This document shows positions 45,816-54,357 of a stretch of DNA of 64,000 bases, one piece after another. The translations under genes and the position numbers were made by a program. Source of the stretch: Vibrio proteolyticus NBRC 13287 (GTDB taxonomy: Bacteria; Pseudomonadota; Gammaproteobacteria; Enterobacterales; Vibrionaceae); contig NZ_BATJ01000012.1 in NCBI RefSeq assembly GCF_000467125.1, positions 62,001 through 126,000 of the forward strand. Direction: 5' to 3'. Under the pieces are notes generated by a model. That model ran no database searches. It was not told the origin of the DNA and was given only the letters and a program-made list of their open reading frames with translations. How positions within the stretch are numbered: position 1 is the stretch's first letter; each line of letters opens with the position of its first letter.

Positions 45816-46349
45816 TTAACGAGAATAGGTGGCCGTCAACGTTGCTTGATCCAAAGCCATACTATTGAGCATGTACCCGGCCAACGCTGGCGAGGCACTC
45901 TCAGGCAGATCCAGAGTTTCAACCGGCAACGCCCAGACGGTAAACTGGTAGCGATGCATACCATGGCCTTGTGGTGGGCACACACCGCCAAACCCCGGAT
46001 GACCGTAATCGTTGCGCAGCTCCACGGCACCTAACTTGCCCAAATCCGCCCCTTTGGCCAACACGGTTACCTTCGCTGGAATATCCACCGCACTCCAGTG
46101 CCACCAGCCGCTGCCTGTGGGCGCATCGGGATCGTAAGCCGTGACCGCAAAACTCTTGGTACCCTTGGGCGCCCCGCTCCAGCTCAGTTGCGGCGAATGA
46201 TTCTTACCCGCACAACCAAATCCCTGAAACTCGAATTCCGCCCGCATCGGCTGGCCTTCCTGGATGTCCTGACTGTGCAACTGCAAGGCGAAAGTCGGCA
46301 GCGACGTCAGAGATGAAGCGGCGATCAACGCCAATAAAGTGGGTTTCAT
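45816..46349 (-). CDS. Exported PEBP (YbhB/YbcL, Raf-kinase-inhibitor-like) protein
   Basis: A 177-residue protein with a signal peptide (cleavage after PTFA). The PEBP pocket motifs are visible: AYDPDAPTGSGWWHW, the GHPGFGGVCPP stretch and HRYQFTVWAL. Bacterial PEBP proteins have no clear general function. GAGGAGAACATC precedes the ATG. First gene of a unit with the AraC regulator. Confidence 0.9.
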   Translation of the reverse strand: MKPTLLALIAASSLTSLPTFALQLHSQDIQEGQPMRAEFEFQGFGCAGKNHSPQLSWSGAPKGTKSFAVTAYDPDAPTGSGWWHWSAVDIPAKVTVLAKGADLGKLGAVELRNDYGHPGFGGVCPPQGHGMHRYQFTVWALPVETLDLPESASPALAGYMLNSMALDQATLTATYSR

Positions 46350-46554
46350 GATGTTCTCCTCAAATGAAAGTGGACCTACATCCTAACCACTCGCCAACAA
46401 TAAATAGTGACTGTAAGTATCCAAATAGTCCATAGAATAAACATTTCTGATACTTTTCGTTGCATCCTGACTTATCTTGCTGCGAAGACCTTGTCACACC
46501 GCGGGGGCATTAATATACTCTTGCTCCATCTATTCCCCTTATCGATAAGTCCAC

Positions 46555-47259
46555 ATGAACAAGAGCTTACTGACGAATATTGTTGCTATCGCCGTTTTGG
46601 CCGGTGGTTATCAGTTTGACAACCAGATCGCATTTTACGCTGGTCTGTTCGCTTTCTCCGGCGCCATCACCAACTGGCTGGCTGTGCATATGCTGTTTGA
46701 AAAAGTGCCCGGCTTGTATGGCTCTGGCGTGATTCCCGTTCGATTCGAAGAGTTTAAAGCCGCAATTAAAACTCTGATGATGGAGCAATTTTTCACCGAC
46801 ACCAATATCGACCGGTTTCTGAACAAAGAGATGTCCGGCGATAAAACATTGGATCTGGAGCCCGTGATCGCTAACGTCGATTTTAATCCGACCTTCGATT
46901 CGCTGGTGGAAGTAATTGCTAACTCTCCGTTTGGTGGCATGCTGGCGATGTTTGGCGGCACCGAGGCACTGCAACCACTCAAAGAACCGTTTGTCGAAAA
47001 AATGCAGGCATCCGTCATTGAAATCAGCCAGAGCGACAATGTCAAAGCGGCGCTGAAAGAGCAGTTGGAATCGCCGGCGATGATGGATGAGATCAAGCAC
47101 AATATCGAAAACATCATCGATCAGCGCCTCAATGAGCTGACACCTCAACTGGTCAAGGAGATCGTGCAGAAGATGATTAAGCAGCACTTAGGCTGGCTGG
47201 TGGTCTGGGGCGGCGTGCTCGGTGGCCTGATTGGAGTACTGACCGCTCTGGTTGCCTGA
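46555..47259 (+). CDS. DUF445-family membrane protein
   Basis: A 234-residue protein with membrane helices at both ends (about 5-45 and 210-232) and a long helical middle. The family stretch GAITNWLAVHMLFEKVPGLYGSGVIP is present. Function unknown. Monocistronic, with its own terminator. Confidence 0.87.
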   Translation: MNKSLLTNIVAIAVLAGGYQFDNQIAFYAGLFAFSGAITNWLAVHMLFEKVPGLYGSGVIPVRFEEFKAAIKTLMMEQFFTDTNIDRFLNKEMSGDKTLDLEPVIANVDFNPTFDSLVEVIANSPFGGMLAMFGGTEALQPLKEPFVEKMQASVIEISQSDNVKAALKEQLESPAMMDEIKHNIENIIDQRLNELTPQLVKEIVQKMIKQHLGWLVVWGGVLGGLIGVLTALVA

Positions 47260-47270
47260 TAACCGGATGA

Positions 47271-47300
47271 AAAAAGCCGCTCAACCGAGCGGCTTTTTTA
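47271..47300. terminator. Bidirectional terminator after the DUF445 gene
   Basis: AAAAAGCCGCTC AACC GAGCGGCTTTTT, a perfect 12-base stem. On the minus strand it also ends the BASS transporter/small protein unit. Confidence 0.92.
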
Positions 47301-47313
47301 AACCAACTTATCC

Positions 47314-47442
47314 TTAACGCCCACTGAGCGCCTGAATCAGCCTCAGGTGCCAGGTGATTTCACCGTACGACAGCAAGTCAAACAGGGTAAAAAACACCAC
47401 ACAGATGATCGCCAGTTTTATCAGTCTTTTTACTATTAACAT
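47314..47442 (-). CDS. 42-residue single-span membrane protein
   Basis: A short gene coding for 42 residues. Its sequence begins MLIVKRLIKLAIICVVFFTL, a positively charged end followed by one membrane helix, and ends ...ALSGR. The ribosome site GGAGAGAAAG is strong. It starts 24 bases after the BASS transporter stop and is followed by a terminator, so it is the second gene of that operon. It may be an accessory subunit of the transporter, which is inference only. Confidence 0.7.
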   Translation of the reverse strand: MLIVKRLIKLAIICVVFFTLFDLLSYGEITWHLRLIQALSGR

Positions 47443-47466
47443 CTTTCTCTCCGGGAGCACTACTTT

Positions 47467-48402
47467 TCAGGACTCCGTCATCACCGCATCACAACCACTC
47501 TGACGTCGCGACCAATACCCGGCCAGCGCTGAACCACTGATATTATGCCAGATAGAAAATATCGATCCGGCGATCGCGGTACCGGGGGCAAAAAATTTCA
47601 TCGCCAACGCCGTTGCCAGTCCGGAATTTTGTAACCCGACTTCAAATGCGATTGTCCGGCACACTCGTTTATCAAAGCCCAACATTAAGGTGACCCAATA
47701 CCCGGCCGCCAAACCAATCGCATTATGCATCATGACAGCCACCAGCACCACGGGGCCAACTTCCCGGAGTTTACCGGCCGTCAGTGCCACGACAATCGCG
47801 ATGATGAAGACAATCACGGCCATTGAAATAAGCGGCAGAAACAGCGCAACCCGCTCGACCAGCCGATGCAGATACGTGTTGACCACCACGCCCACCACCA
47901 CCGGCAGCAACACCACTTTGAGCAGGCTGACAAACATGCCCGCCACGGGAATATCCACGCTCTGCCCAGCGAGCAATTCCACCAGCAAAGGAGTCACCGC
48001 CACCCCGATCAAGGTGCTCAGTGCCGTCATGCTGATGGACAGCGCCACGTCACCTTTCGCCAGGAAGCACATCACGTTGCTGGCGGTGCCGCCCGCCACG
48101 CAACCGACCAGAATCATCCCCACCGTTAGAGTTGGGTCAAATTGCATAACGCGAGCAACCAGTAACGCCACCAGCGGCATCACGGTGAACTGCAGCGCGA
48201 CACCAACGGTCACCGCGGCACGATTCTTTAGTACATTGGCAAAATCTGCCGGCTTGAGCGTCAATCCCATCGACAGCATGATGACAGCCAGTAGCGGCAC
48301 AATCAGAGGTTTAAAGTCGACAAACCAGTGAGGCTGAAACAACGCGGCCGCCGACAACAATACCGCCCAAAGCGGAAAGAGATTAGTGATCATCCTTAAC
48401 AT
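47467..48402 (-). CDS. BASS-family (bile acid:sodium symporter-like) transporter
   Basis: A 311-residue inner-membrane protein with about nine to ten helices. Family motifs are MGLTLKPADF, LVGCVAGGTASNVMCFLAKGDVALS (crossover region) and EVGLQNSGLATALA. Bacterial members (PanS, YocS) move keto-acids such as ketopantoate or other organic anions. AAGGATAAGGTTCTG precedes the ATG. Confidence 0.9.
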   Translation of the reverse strand: MLRMITNLFPLWAVLLSAAALFQPHWFVDFKPLIVPLLAVIMLSMGLTLKPADFANVLKNRAAVTVGVALQFTVMPLVALLVARVMQFDPTLTVGMILVGCVAGGTASNVMCFLAKGDVALSISMTALSTLIGVAVTPLLVELLAGQSVDIPVAGMFVSLLKVVLLPVVVGVVVNTYLHRLVERVALFLPLISMAVIVFIIAIVVALTAGKLREVGPVVLVAVMMHNAIGLAAGYWVTLMLGFDKRVCRTIAFEVGLQNSGLATALAMKFFAPGTAIAGSIFSIWHNISGSALAGYWSRRQSGCDAVMTES

Positions 48403-48608
48403 CAGAACCTTATCCTTGCAGATCGTTTCAAGCAGTAGCGCCGCAGCGCCTTACCGTAGAACCGATAAATACCGAGCGCCTATCTAACCAAAATTGCTCT
48501 CTGCCGTCGATACTATTAACAAAAGGATAAGCGTCTGAGAGCAAACGGCGTCCGAATTAACCGCAGACGCCGTGCATAACAAAAGCCGTGAAAGACCTTG
48601 CCGAACCG

Positions 48609-49508
48609 TTAAGGTAACTCGCCCCGCGCTGTGATGCGCCCACGCGGATTGACCTCAATCTGATACGGTGTGGCATGCACGCCATAGGCGTGGAATATCG
48701 CGTTGCCGTGATCAAAGATCAACGGAATATCCAGTTTCATGCGCTTGGCAAAGTCGTTTGCCACAGACTCATCGACATAAAATGGGCTGATCACTCCCAC
48801 CCAGGCCCGGTCAGACTCGGACGCCACTTTCTGGTTCAGGCGCGCTATTTTATTTTCGCAATCAGGATAGTGGGGCATCGGACACATGGAGTCCAAAAAT
48901 ACCAGCGAGACAGCCTGAGGCTGCAGGTCGAGCAACGATGCCAGAGAAACGGATTGACCGCTTAGCGTCTGACGATCAAACTTGGGCGCGTTGTCTCCCA
49001 CATCAGGGCGGCGGTAGTCGGTGGCGAGTGGGTCAGCTTCGGACACGGCGGCACTGGATGCTGCCGTGCTGGCCACTTTAAGATTGAGCGAACGGCTTAA
49101 CTCATCATCGCTGCCAGAAAACACCACCCGCCCTTCTTCAATCAGCACGTGATGCGGCGTCTGCCAGATTTGCATCTGGTTCATCATGGCAAATCCACGG
49201 TCCAGTACCAACGGCGTGACCTGAGGAAAGAATCGTTGGTAATCTTTCATTTGTGCCTGGGTAATGTTCAGATCCGGCTGGATCCAAACGGTCGGAAACT
49301 GGTCCGTAAAAGTATCTGGCAGCGAATCGACGTATTTCAGCGCACCGCTTTTGGCATCGTAATTGTCCCAGATGTTGAAAAACACCAGATGCGTATTGTG
49401 CGTCAGTTCAATGGATTGGCCGGCGACACTCTCAACACGATGCGGCAAACTGGTTGCAGCCGCGGAGAAACACATCAAGCTCAGCGTGATTAGTGTTAGG
49501 TAGTTCAT
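48609..49508 (-). CDS. Exported protein with two thioredoxin-like domains
   Basis: A 299-residue protein with signal peptide MNYLTLITLSLMCFSAAA. Residues of about 25-150 form a thioredoxin-like fold without a CxxC pair (VFFNIWDNYDAKSG at the expected site). Residues 165-299 form a redoxin domain with the unusual cysteine pair DSMCPMPHYPDCE. It overlaps the TlpA-like gene upstream by 4 bases and is third in the redox operon. A peroxiredoxin or thiol-reductase role is inferred. Confidence 0.82.
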   Translation of the reverse strand: MNYLTLITLSLMCFSAAATSLPHRVESVAGQSIELTHNTHLVFFNIWDNYDAKSGALKYVDSLPDTFTDQFPTVWIQPDLNITQAQMKDYQRFFPQVTPLVLDRGFAMMNQMQIWQTPHHVLIEEGRVVFSGSDDELSRSLNLKVASTAASSAAVSEADPLATDYRRPDVGDNAPKFDRQTLSGQSVSLASLLDLQPQAVSLVFLDSMCPMPHYPDCENKIARLNQKVASESDRAWVGVISPFYVDESVANDFAKRMKLDIPLIFDHGNAIFHAYGVHATPYQIEVNPRGRITARGELP

Positions 49509-50020
49509 CGTTGTTCTCCTTGCGGCTTGTCTTCAGACCAATGTTCGATCATCTGGTCAAGTTGATCCGTGGCAAGAAACGTGCGGTAAGCGATATGGCC
49601 GTCGCGGTCAATCAGAATGTGCTGCGGCGTACCCACCACGTTAAAACTGCGGGTAATGGCGCCATCGGCATCAAACACCACCGGCAGGTCATAACCATTA
49701 CGCTGCATATAAGCTTGTGCGCCTGCCGGCGTCTGGTTAAAGCCCACGTTAACGGAAATCACTTCCACCTCGTCCCCGTAATTGTCCTTAATAGACTGCA
49801 AATGCGGCATCTCCGCTTTGCAGTAGTTGCACCACGTCGCCCAGAATTTTAGGTATACCGGCTTTTCGCCACGAAACTGGCTGAGGTCGATACTACGACC
49901 AGTGAGTGTTTGAGCCGTGAGTTCCGGTGCTTGAAGCAGCGCCGCCGCATGGGTTGTGCTGACCAAGCCAAGTTGCAGGGCCGACACCAGCCCAAACGCG
50001 CTAAGAAGCGTTTTTTTCAT
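49505..50020 (-). CDS. TlpA-like periplasmic thioredoxin
   Basis: A 171-residue protein with a signal peptide (cleavage after THA). The active site is FWATWCNYCKAEMP (CxxC), and the cis-proline region is VGTPQHILID. ATG 50020 has AAGGAACTTACT in front. It sits between the CcdA-like gene, its likely electron source, and the two-domain redoxin gene. Confidence 0.92.
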   Translation of the reverse strand: MKKTLLSAFGLVSALQLGLVSTTHAAALLQAPELTAQTLTGRSIDLSQFRGEKPVYLKFWATWCNYCKAEMPHLQSIKDNYGDEVEVISVNVGFNQTPAGAQAYMQRNGYDLPVVFDADGAITRSFNVVGTPQHILIDRDGHIAYRTFLATDQLDQMIEHWSEDKPQGEQR

Positions 50021-50030
50021 AGTAAGTTCC

Positions 50031-50723
50031 TTATCGTAGGAGGGTAAAAATCTGCCAGAAGAAATAAAAAGACGCGGCAAACATCGGTAATGCCATCAAC
50101 CATTTGACCACCAACATCCAGCGCCCCGAGCGTGGAATGGTCGTCAGCAGGCCCGTAAAAGAGCCGGCGGCGATCAGCAAGGCACTCATGCCAAAAGCGA
50201 ATACGAACATCAGGCTCGCTCCCCAGGCCGGATTCCCGTCTGCCGCGACGTACATCAGCATCATGCCGAGTACCGGGGAGGTACAGGGCGCCATCACCAG
50301 CCCAGATACCGCGCCTGCCAGTAATACATTCAGCCAGGCACTTCGCACCGAAATTGCCGTGCTTGTCATCAGGTTGGGCATTGCCACCCATCCCGTCATC
50401 CAAAGCGCCATCAGCAGACACAAACCAGCCACCAACAGCAAAGTCAGTGGATGCGTGGCCACGGTGCCAAACAGTTGCCCACTGCTGGCGGCCAGGTAGC
50501 CAAGCAGGCTGTAGACCAGTGCCAAACCGAGGACATACAAGAGTGAAAAAGCCACGCTTTGTGATCGTGTGCGGGCCTGGCTGCCCACGACCGAAACCGT
50601 GATCGGCAGCATCGGATAAACACACGGAGTCAGGCTGGTCAGCAGACCGGCGGCAAACACCACAGCGAGTAAATAGAAGGAAGGTTGGCCTTGAAACAGC
50701 AACGTCTGAATGGTGGTTTCCAT
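50031..50723 (-). CDS. CcdA/DsbD-transmembrane-domain electron carrier
   Basis: A 230-residue membrane protein with about six helices and the paired cysteine motifs TPCVYPMLP and APCTSPVLG typical of the DsbD transmembrane domain. It moves reducing power from cytoplasmic thioredoxin to periplasmic partners. AGGACCCGAACG precedes ATG 50723. First gene of the operon, ending 10 bases before the TlpA-like gene. Confidence 0.93.
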   Translation of the reverse strand: METTIQTLLFQGQPSFYLLAVVFAAGLLTSLTPCVYPMLPITVSVVGSQARTRSQSVAFSLLYVLGLALVYSLLGYLAASSGQLFGTVATHPLTLLLVAGLCLLMALWMTGWVAMPNLMTSTAISVRSAWLNVLLAGAVSGLVMAPCTSPVLGMMLMYVAADGNPAWGASLMFVFAFGMSALLIAAGSFTGLLTTIPRSGRWMLVVKWLMALPMFAASFYFFWQIFTLLR

Positions 50724-50933
50724 CGTTCGGGTCCTGAGAGCGTGAAGTTGCCTCAAGTTATATCCTGCCTGACTTCCGGCCATATCAGATCGGCCTAAAA
50801 TCCAGCTAAAATCGAGATAAAATCATCTAAAATCCCACCGAAAACGGCCCATAACGATGACCAATACCATTGAGCCCAAACATGGAAGTGATTTACTATT
50901 CCGTCACGATTTTTTAAACAGCCGTGTCCGACT

Positions 50934-53258
50934 ATGGTTCGATTTGCCCATTTTGAATTTGATGCACAAACCGGTTATCTGTATGACATGAGCAGCAATG
51001 ACCAACGCCAGGAAATTAAACTGCGCCATAAAGTCGCCGAGCTACTGTGTTATCTGATCGAACATCGCGATCGTGTGGTCAGCAAAGACGAGCTTCTCGG
51101 CGCACTGTGGCAGCATGGTGAGTTCCGCGATACGTCTCTGACTCAAAGTATCCGCGATCTGCGCAAAGCACTGGGGGACAAAGCGCAGCAACCGCATTAT
51201 GTACGTACCTATCCGCAACGCGGCTACCAATGGATTATGCCGCTTGCCACCGACGCAGCCGTGACGGTTGACGAGATACCAGCGAGCCAAGACATCATCA
51301 TACCCAAAACGTCACCCAACTGGCTCAGGCTCAGCCGTGTCCATTGGGCAACGCTTACGTTATGTCTAGTGGTGACCGCCGTGGCAGCCTGGCAACTGCT
51401 GCCATGGGCAGCATCCAAGCCACCATCGGCCAGCGAGCATGTGGTTGTCATGCCGTTTCATAACCGCTCTGGCCTGGCAGAACTCAACTGGGTAGAACTG
51501 GGGCTGGCAGACATGCTGTCTATGGTGCTGCGCCAGAATGCGCAGGCAGACATCACCTCCCCCAGCCAGAGTCAGATGTGGCTGTTAAACGCCAACCTGA
51601 CGCAGCCGACCTCAGAGAGCGACATTCGTACGTTATTGAATGCACGTCAGGCCGATGTCGCCATCACCGCCGCTGTCCGGTTGTACAATCAACAGCAAGT
51701 GCTGGATTTCCGGCTGATCCACGCCGATGGACGCATACAGCAAGGCAGCATCAGCTATCCGTCGTTACCGGGGGAAATCTACGCCGTCGGGGAGCAAATC
51801 AACCTGCTGCTCAATCCGCAGGCAATGCCAAAGAAAAGCAGTGGTAAAACCTTCCTCAAACTCAGTTCTGAAAGCTTTGCCGAGGGGATCAGTGCACTTG
51901 AGCAGCAAGGGGCGTATCGGGCTCGGCGTTATTTCAGTGCAGCGGCGGTGTTGGACCCTAGTGATCTGTGGCCCCAGGCTTATCTGGGTCGCAGCCAAGT
52001 GTTGCTTGGAGAGTGGACAAGCGCGGAGCAAACTCTGGTTACCGTCGCCAAACACCTCACCGACAGTGATCCGGTGCTGGCCGCGTTCGTTGCGGTCTGG
52101 CACGCTGAATTGGCCCGGCGGCGCGGCGACGAAGACCAGCAGCCACGAGTGGCTCAGGCAGTCGCGCTGGCCGAAAAAAGCGAAGACAAAGCCCTCAAGC
52201 TGCTCAGTTATCGCCTGGCGGCCAGAGCTGCCTGGGCCGCGATGCAATGGCGTGATCATCAGCAGTGGCTCACTCGCGCCCGGGCGCTGAGCGATAATCT
52301 GGTGGCGCTGGATGACCAGGCCGACATGTTGTTCTACCTGGGCAATCAGGCGAATGAAGGGCTGGAACAGAGCCCTTGGTCAGACATCAGACAAAATGGC
52401 CTGCAACTGAGAAAGGCCCTGAATTACTATCAACAGCTGGATTACCGGCCACGCATAGCGGACACGCAACTGGCGATCGCTCGCAACTACAGCCTGCCGC
52501 TCAGTGAGCGGCAGCAGGCGCTGGATCAAGCCATCACCGCGTACCGTGAGCTGCATCAGCCTTACGAGTTGACAGAGGCACTGCTGTACGCGGGTTTTTT
52601 TCATCTCCAGCAGCATCAGGGCCGCCGCGCAGAAGCTTTATTCCGTGAAGCTCAGACATACGCTAAAACCTTAGGCAACCCGCACTTTCGTGAGATGGTT
52701 CGTTTTTATCTCGCGTTTGCCATGTTAGATCAGGGGCTGTTCGATGCCGATCAGCTGAAGCTGCAGCAGGCAATCCAACGGATGACGGAATTGCTGCCTC
52801 AGTTGGATAATACGCTGCTGGCACTGTCAACGCACATCTTCCTCGGTTGGGGGTACGCCGCGCAGGGTGACACGGCCAAGGCTGAACAGTATTTGCTTCA
52901 GGCCATCGAACTTGGGGACAACGGCAGCGCACCAACCACTCATCATTACGCGGTCTACTCGTTGATGAAACTCTATCTGGATCAAGGACAATACCAACGG
53001 GTGCTGGCGCTGCAACACTACCCGGTGACGACTCGGCTGCAGGCCCGTTATCTGGCGCGTGCTTACAGCGCGCTGGGAGAGCATCAAAGAGCGGTTGCCA
53101 CTCTCGCACAATTTGCCCAACAGTTTCCGCATTACTGGGGAGAAACCGATCAACACCAGTTGGAAAACTACCAGCGCCTCGCCAGCGGTCAGACCACCCC
53201 ATTGCAAATCGAACCGCAGGCGCATTCCGTGTATTGTGAAACCGAGTGGCAAAGCTGA
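50934..53258 (+). CDS. ToxR/CadC-like membrane regulator with TPR periplasmic domain
   Basis: A 774-residue protein. The cytoplasmic winged-helix (OmpR/ToxR type) is about 20-105 (VVSKDELLGALWQHGEFRD, DLRKALGD, YVRTYPQRGYQW). One membrane helix is about 140-160 (TLTLCLVVTAVAAWQLLPW). The large periplasmic region has TPR repeats at about 310-740. It is divergent from the CcdA/TlpA/redoxin operon across 210 bases and is probably its regulator, by the usual ToxR-like one-component logic. No ribosome site is obvious. Confidence 0.88.
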   Translation: MVRFAHFEFDAQTGYLYDMSSNDQRQEIKLRHKVAELLCYLIEHRDRVVSKDELLGALWQHGEFRDTSLTQSIRDLRKALGDKAQQPHYVRTYPQRGYQWIMPLATDAAVTVDEIPASQDIIIPKTSPNWLRLSRVHWATLTLCLVVTAVAAWQLLPWAASKPPSASEHVVVMPFHNRSGLAELNWVELGLADMLSMVLRQNAQADITSPSQSQMWLLNANLTQPTSESDIRTLLNARQADVAITAAVRLYNQQQVLDFRLIHADGRIQQGSISYPSLPGEIYAVGEQINLLLNPQAMPKKSSGKTFLKLSSESFAEGISALEQQGAYRARRYFSAAAVLDPSDLWPQAYLGRSQVLLGEWTSAEQTLVTVAKHLTDSDPVLAAFVAVWHAELARRRGDEDQQPRVAQAVALAEKSEDKALKLLSYRLAARAAWAAMQWRDHQQWLTRARALSDNLVALDDQADMLFYLGNQANEGLEQSPWSDIRQNGLQLRKALNYYQQLDYRPRIADTQLAIARNYSLPLSERQQALDQAITAYRELHQPYELTEALLYAGFFHLQQHQGRRAEALFREAQTYAKTLGNPHFREMVRFYLAFAMLDQGLFDADQLKLQQAIQRMTELLPQLDNTLLALSTHIFLGWGYAAQGDTAKAEQYLLQAIELGDNGSAPTTHHYAVYSLMKLYLDQGQYQRVLALQHYPVTTRLQARYLARAYSALGEHQRAVATLAQFAQQFPHYWGETDQHQLENYQRLASGQTTPLQIEPQAHSVYCETEWQS

Positions 53259-53265
53259 GCACAAA

Positions 53266-53297
53266 CCAAAAGGCCGTTCTGCGTCAGCAAACGGCCA
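53266..53297 (-). terminator. Terminator of the Lrp-type gene
   Basis: GGCCGTT, 11-base loop, AACGGCC, then CTTTTGG read on the minus strand. Confidence 0.6.
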
Positions 53298-53321
53298 TAG
53301 ATATCACAGGAATCGCACGAA

Positions 53322-53798
53322 TTACAGAGTAGAAAGTAACTCTGGGTTCACGCCGAATCCGGTTTTGTGTTCTTCGATCACCACTTCACTACGAGTCTGA
53401 ATCACCCCGGGTAACGTCCCCAATTTGGACGACATAAAGTTCTGATACGCCTTCATGTCTTTGACCCGCACTTTGATCATGGTATCGAAATCTCCCGACA
53501 ACGAATAACACTCTTCAATTTCGGGCATCATGGATACCGCAGCGGCAAACTTTTCGAAAATCGAAAAACTGGTCTGATCAAGGCGAATATGAATAAAGAC
53601 CTGTACATCGAGGCCGAGCTTCTCGGGGTTTAACTCCGCATGATAGCCTTTGATGTAGCCTTCTTTTTCCAGACGTTTGACCCGATCGGAGCAAGGCGAT
53701 GTCGTAAGGTTGACCTGACGAGCCAGTTCCACCATCGACAGACGGCCTTTCATATGCAGAGTACGGAGGATTTCGCGGTCAATGCGATCAAGTTCCAT
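53322..53798 (-). CDS. Lrp/AsnC-family regulator
   Basis: A 158-residue regulator with helix-turn-helix SMVELARQVNLTTSPCSDRVKRLE (about 20-45) and a RAM domain. This type often senses branched-chain amino acids or proline. It lies near, but not in, the proline cluster and is followed by its own terminator. A link to proline use is possible but unproven. Confidence 0.9.
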   Translation of the reverse strand: MELDRIDREILRTLHMKGRLSMVELARQVNLTTSPCSDRVKRLEKEGYIKGYHAELNPEKLGLDVQVFIHIRLDQTSFSIFEKFAAAVSMMPEIEECYSLSGDFDTMIKVRVKDMKAYQNFMSSKLGTLPGVIQTRSEVVIEEHKTGFGVNPELLSTL

Positions 53799-53876
53799 GG
53801 TGGCTTCTCGTTGTTCTGTTAGCTAGCAAGATAATACTGGATCGGCTGGCAAGAAGGAATGCCGCGCGCAGAAACC

Positions 53877-53902
53877 AAAATGGCCGCATTTCGCGGCCAT
53901 TT
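53877..53902 (-). terminator. Terminator of the small zinc-site gene
   Basis: AAATGGCCGC, 5-base loop, GCGGCCATTT then TGG on the minus strand, 20 bases after the stop. Confidence 0.7.
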
Positions 53903-53922
53903 CAGCTAGTGTGTCAAACTTT

Positions 53923-54141
53923 TTAAGCAGCGTGAGCGTTCCCCATCGGGGTCGCCTTGCTCATCTCGGAGCGAGTGTTGCAAACCCGGCAGAACGCCTG
54001 TTGCTCCATCTTCACGTAATGCTCGCCCTGAAACAGCATGGCAAACCAGGTAAACACCGACTGCTCTTCGTTCTGACATCGCTTCATTACCATTTTGTGT
54101 GGGGTAATCTTACGACAGCAATGGCAGTACGCTTCCGGCAT
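53923..54141 (-). CDS. Small cysteine-pair (zinc-ribbon-like) protein
   Basis: A 72-residue protein with YCHCCRKITPH and FCRVCNTRSEM, two CxxC pairs spaced like a zinc ribbon. AAAAGGAGAAACATC is a strong ribosome site and a terminator follows, so it is a real gene. Function unknown; I do not recognise it. Confidence 0.78.
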   Translation of the reverse strand: MPEAYCHCCRKITPHKMVMKRCQNEEQSVFTWFAMLFQGEHYVKMEQQAFCRVCNTRSEMSKATPMGNAHAA

Positions 54142-54311
54142 GATGTTTCTCCTTTTAACAAGTCCGAGGTGTCAGTTTTGTGGACACATTCTGCGCTTAA
54201 TGGTTCCGGTTGCTCAAACTTTAGTATTAAATTCGTGACACTGTGCAAAAAAACGCGTCAGGGTATTGTCAAGAGCAAAGATATTACCCCGGTAACAGTT
54301 TGATCGAGATC

Positions 54312-54340
54312 AAAAACGCCCCGGCAAGCCGGGGCGCTGA
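54312..54340 (-). terminator. putP terminator
   Basis: GCGCCCCGGC TT GCCGGGGCG then TTTTTG on the minus strand, end of the put operon. Confidence 0.88.
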
Positions 54341-54357
54341 AACGCAGAGGTGGAGAC

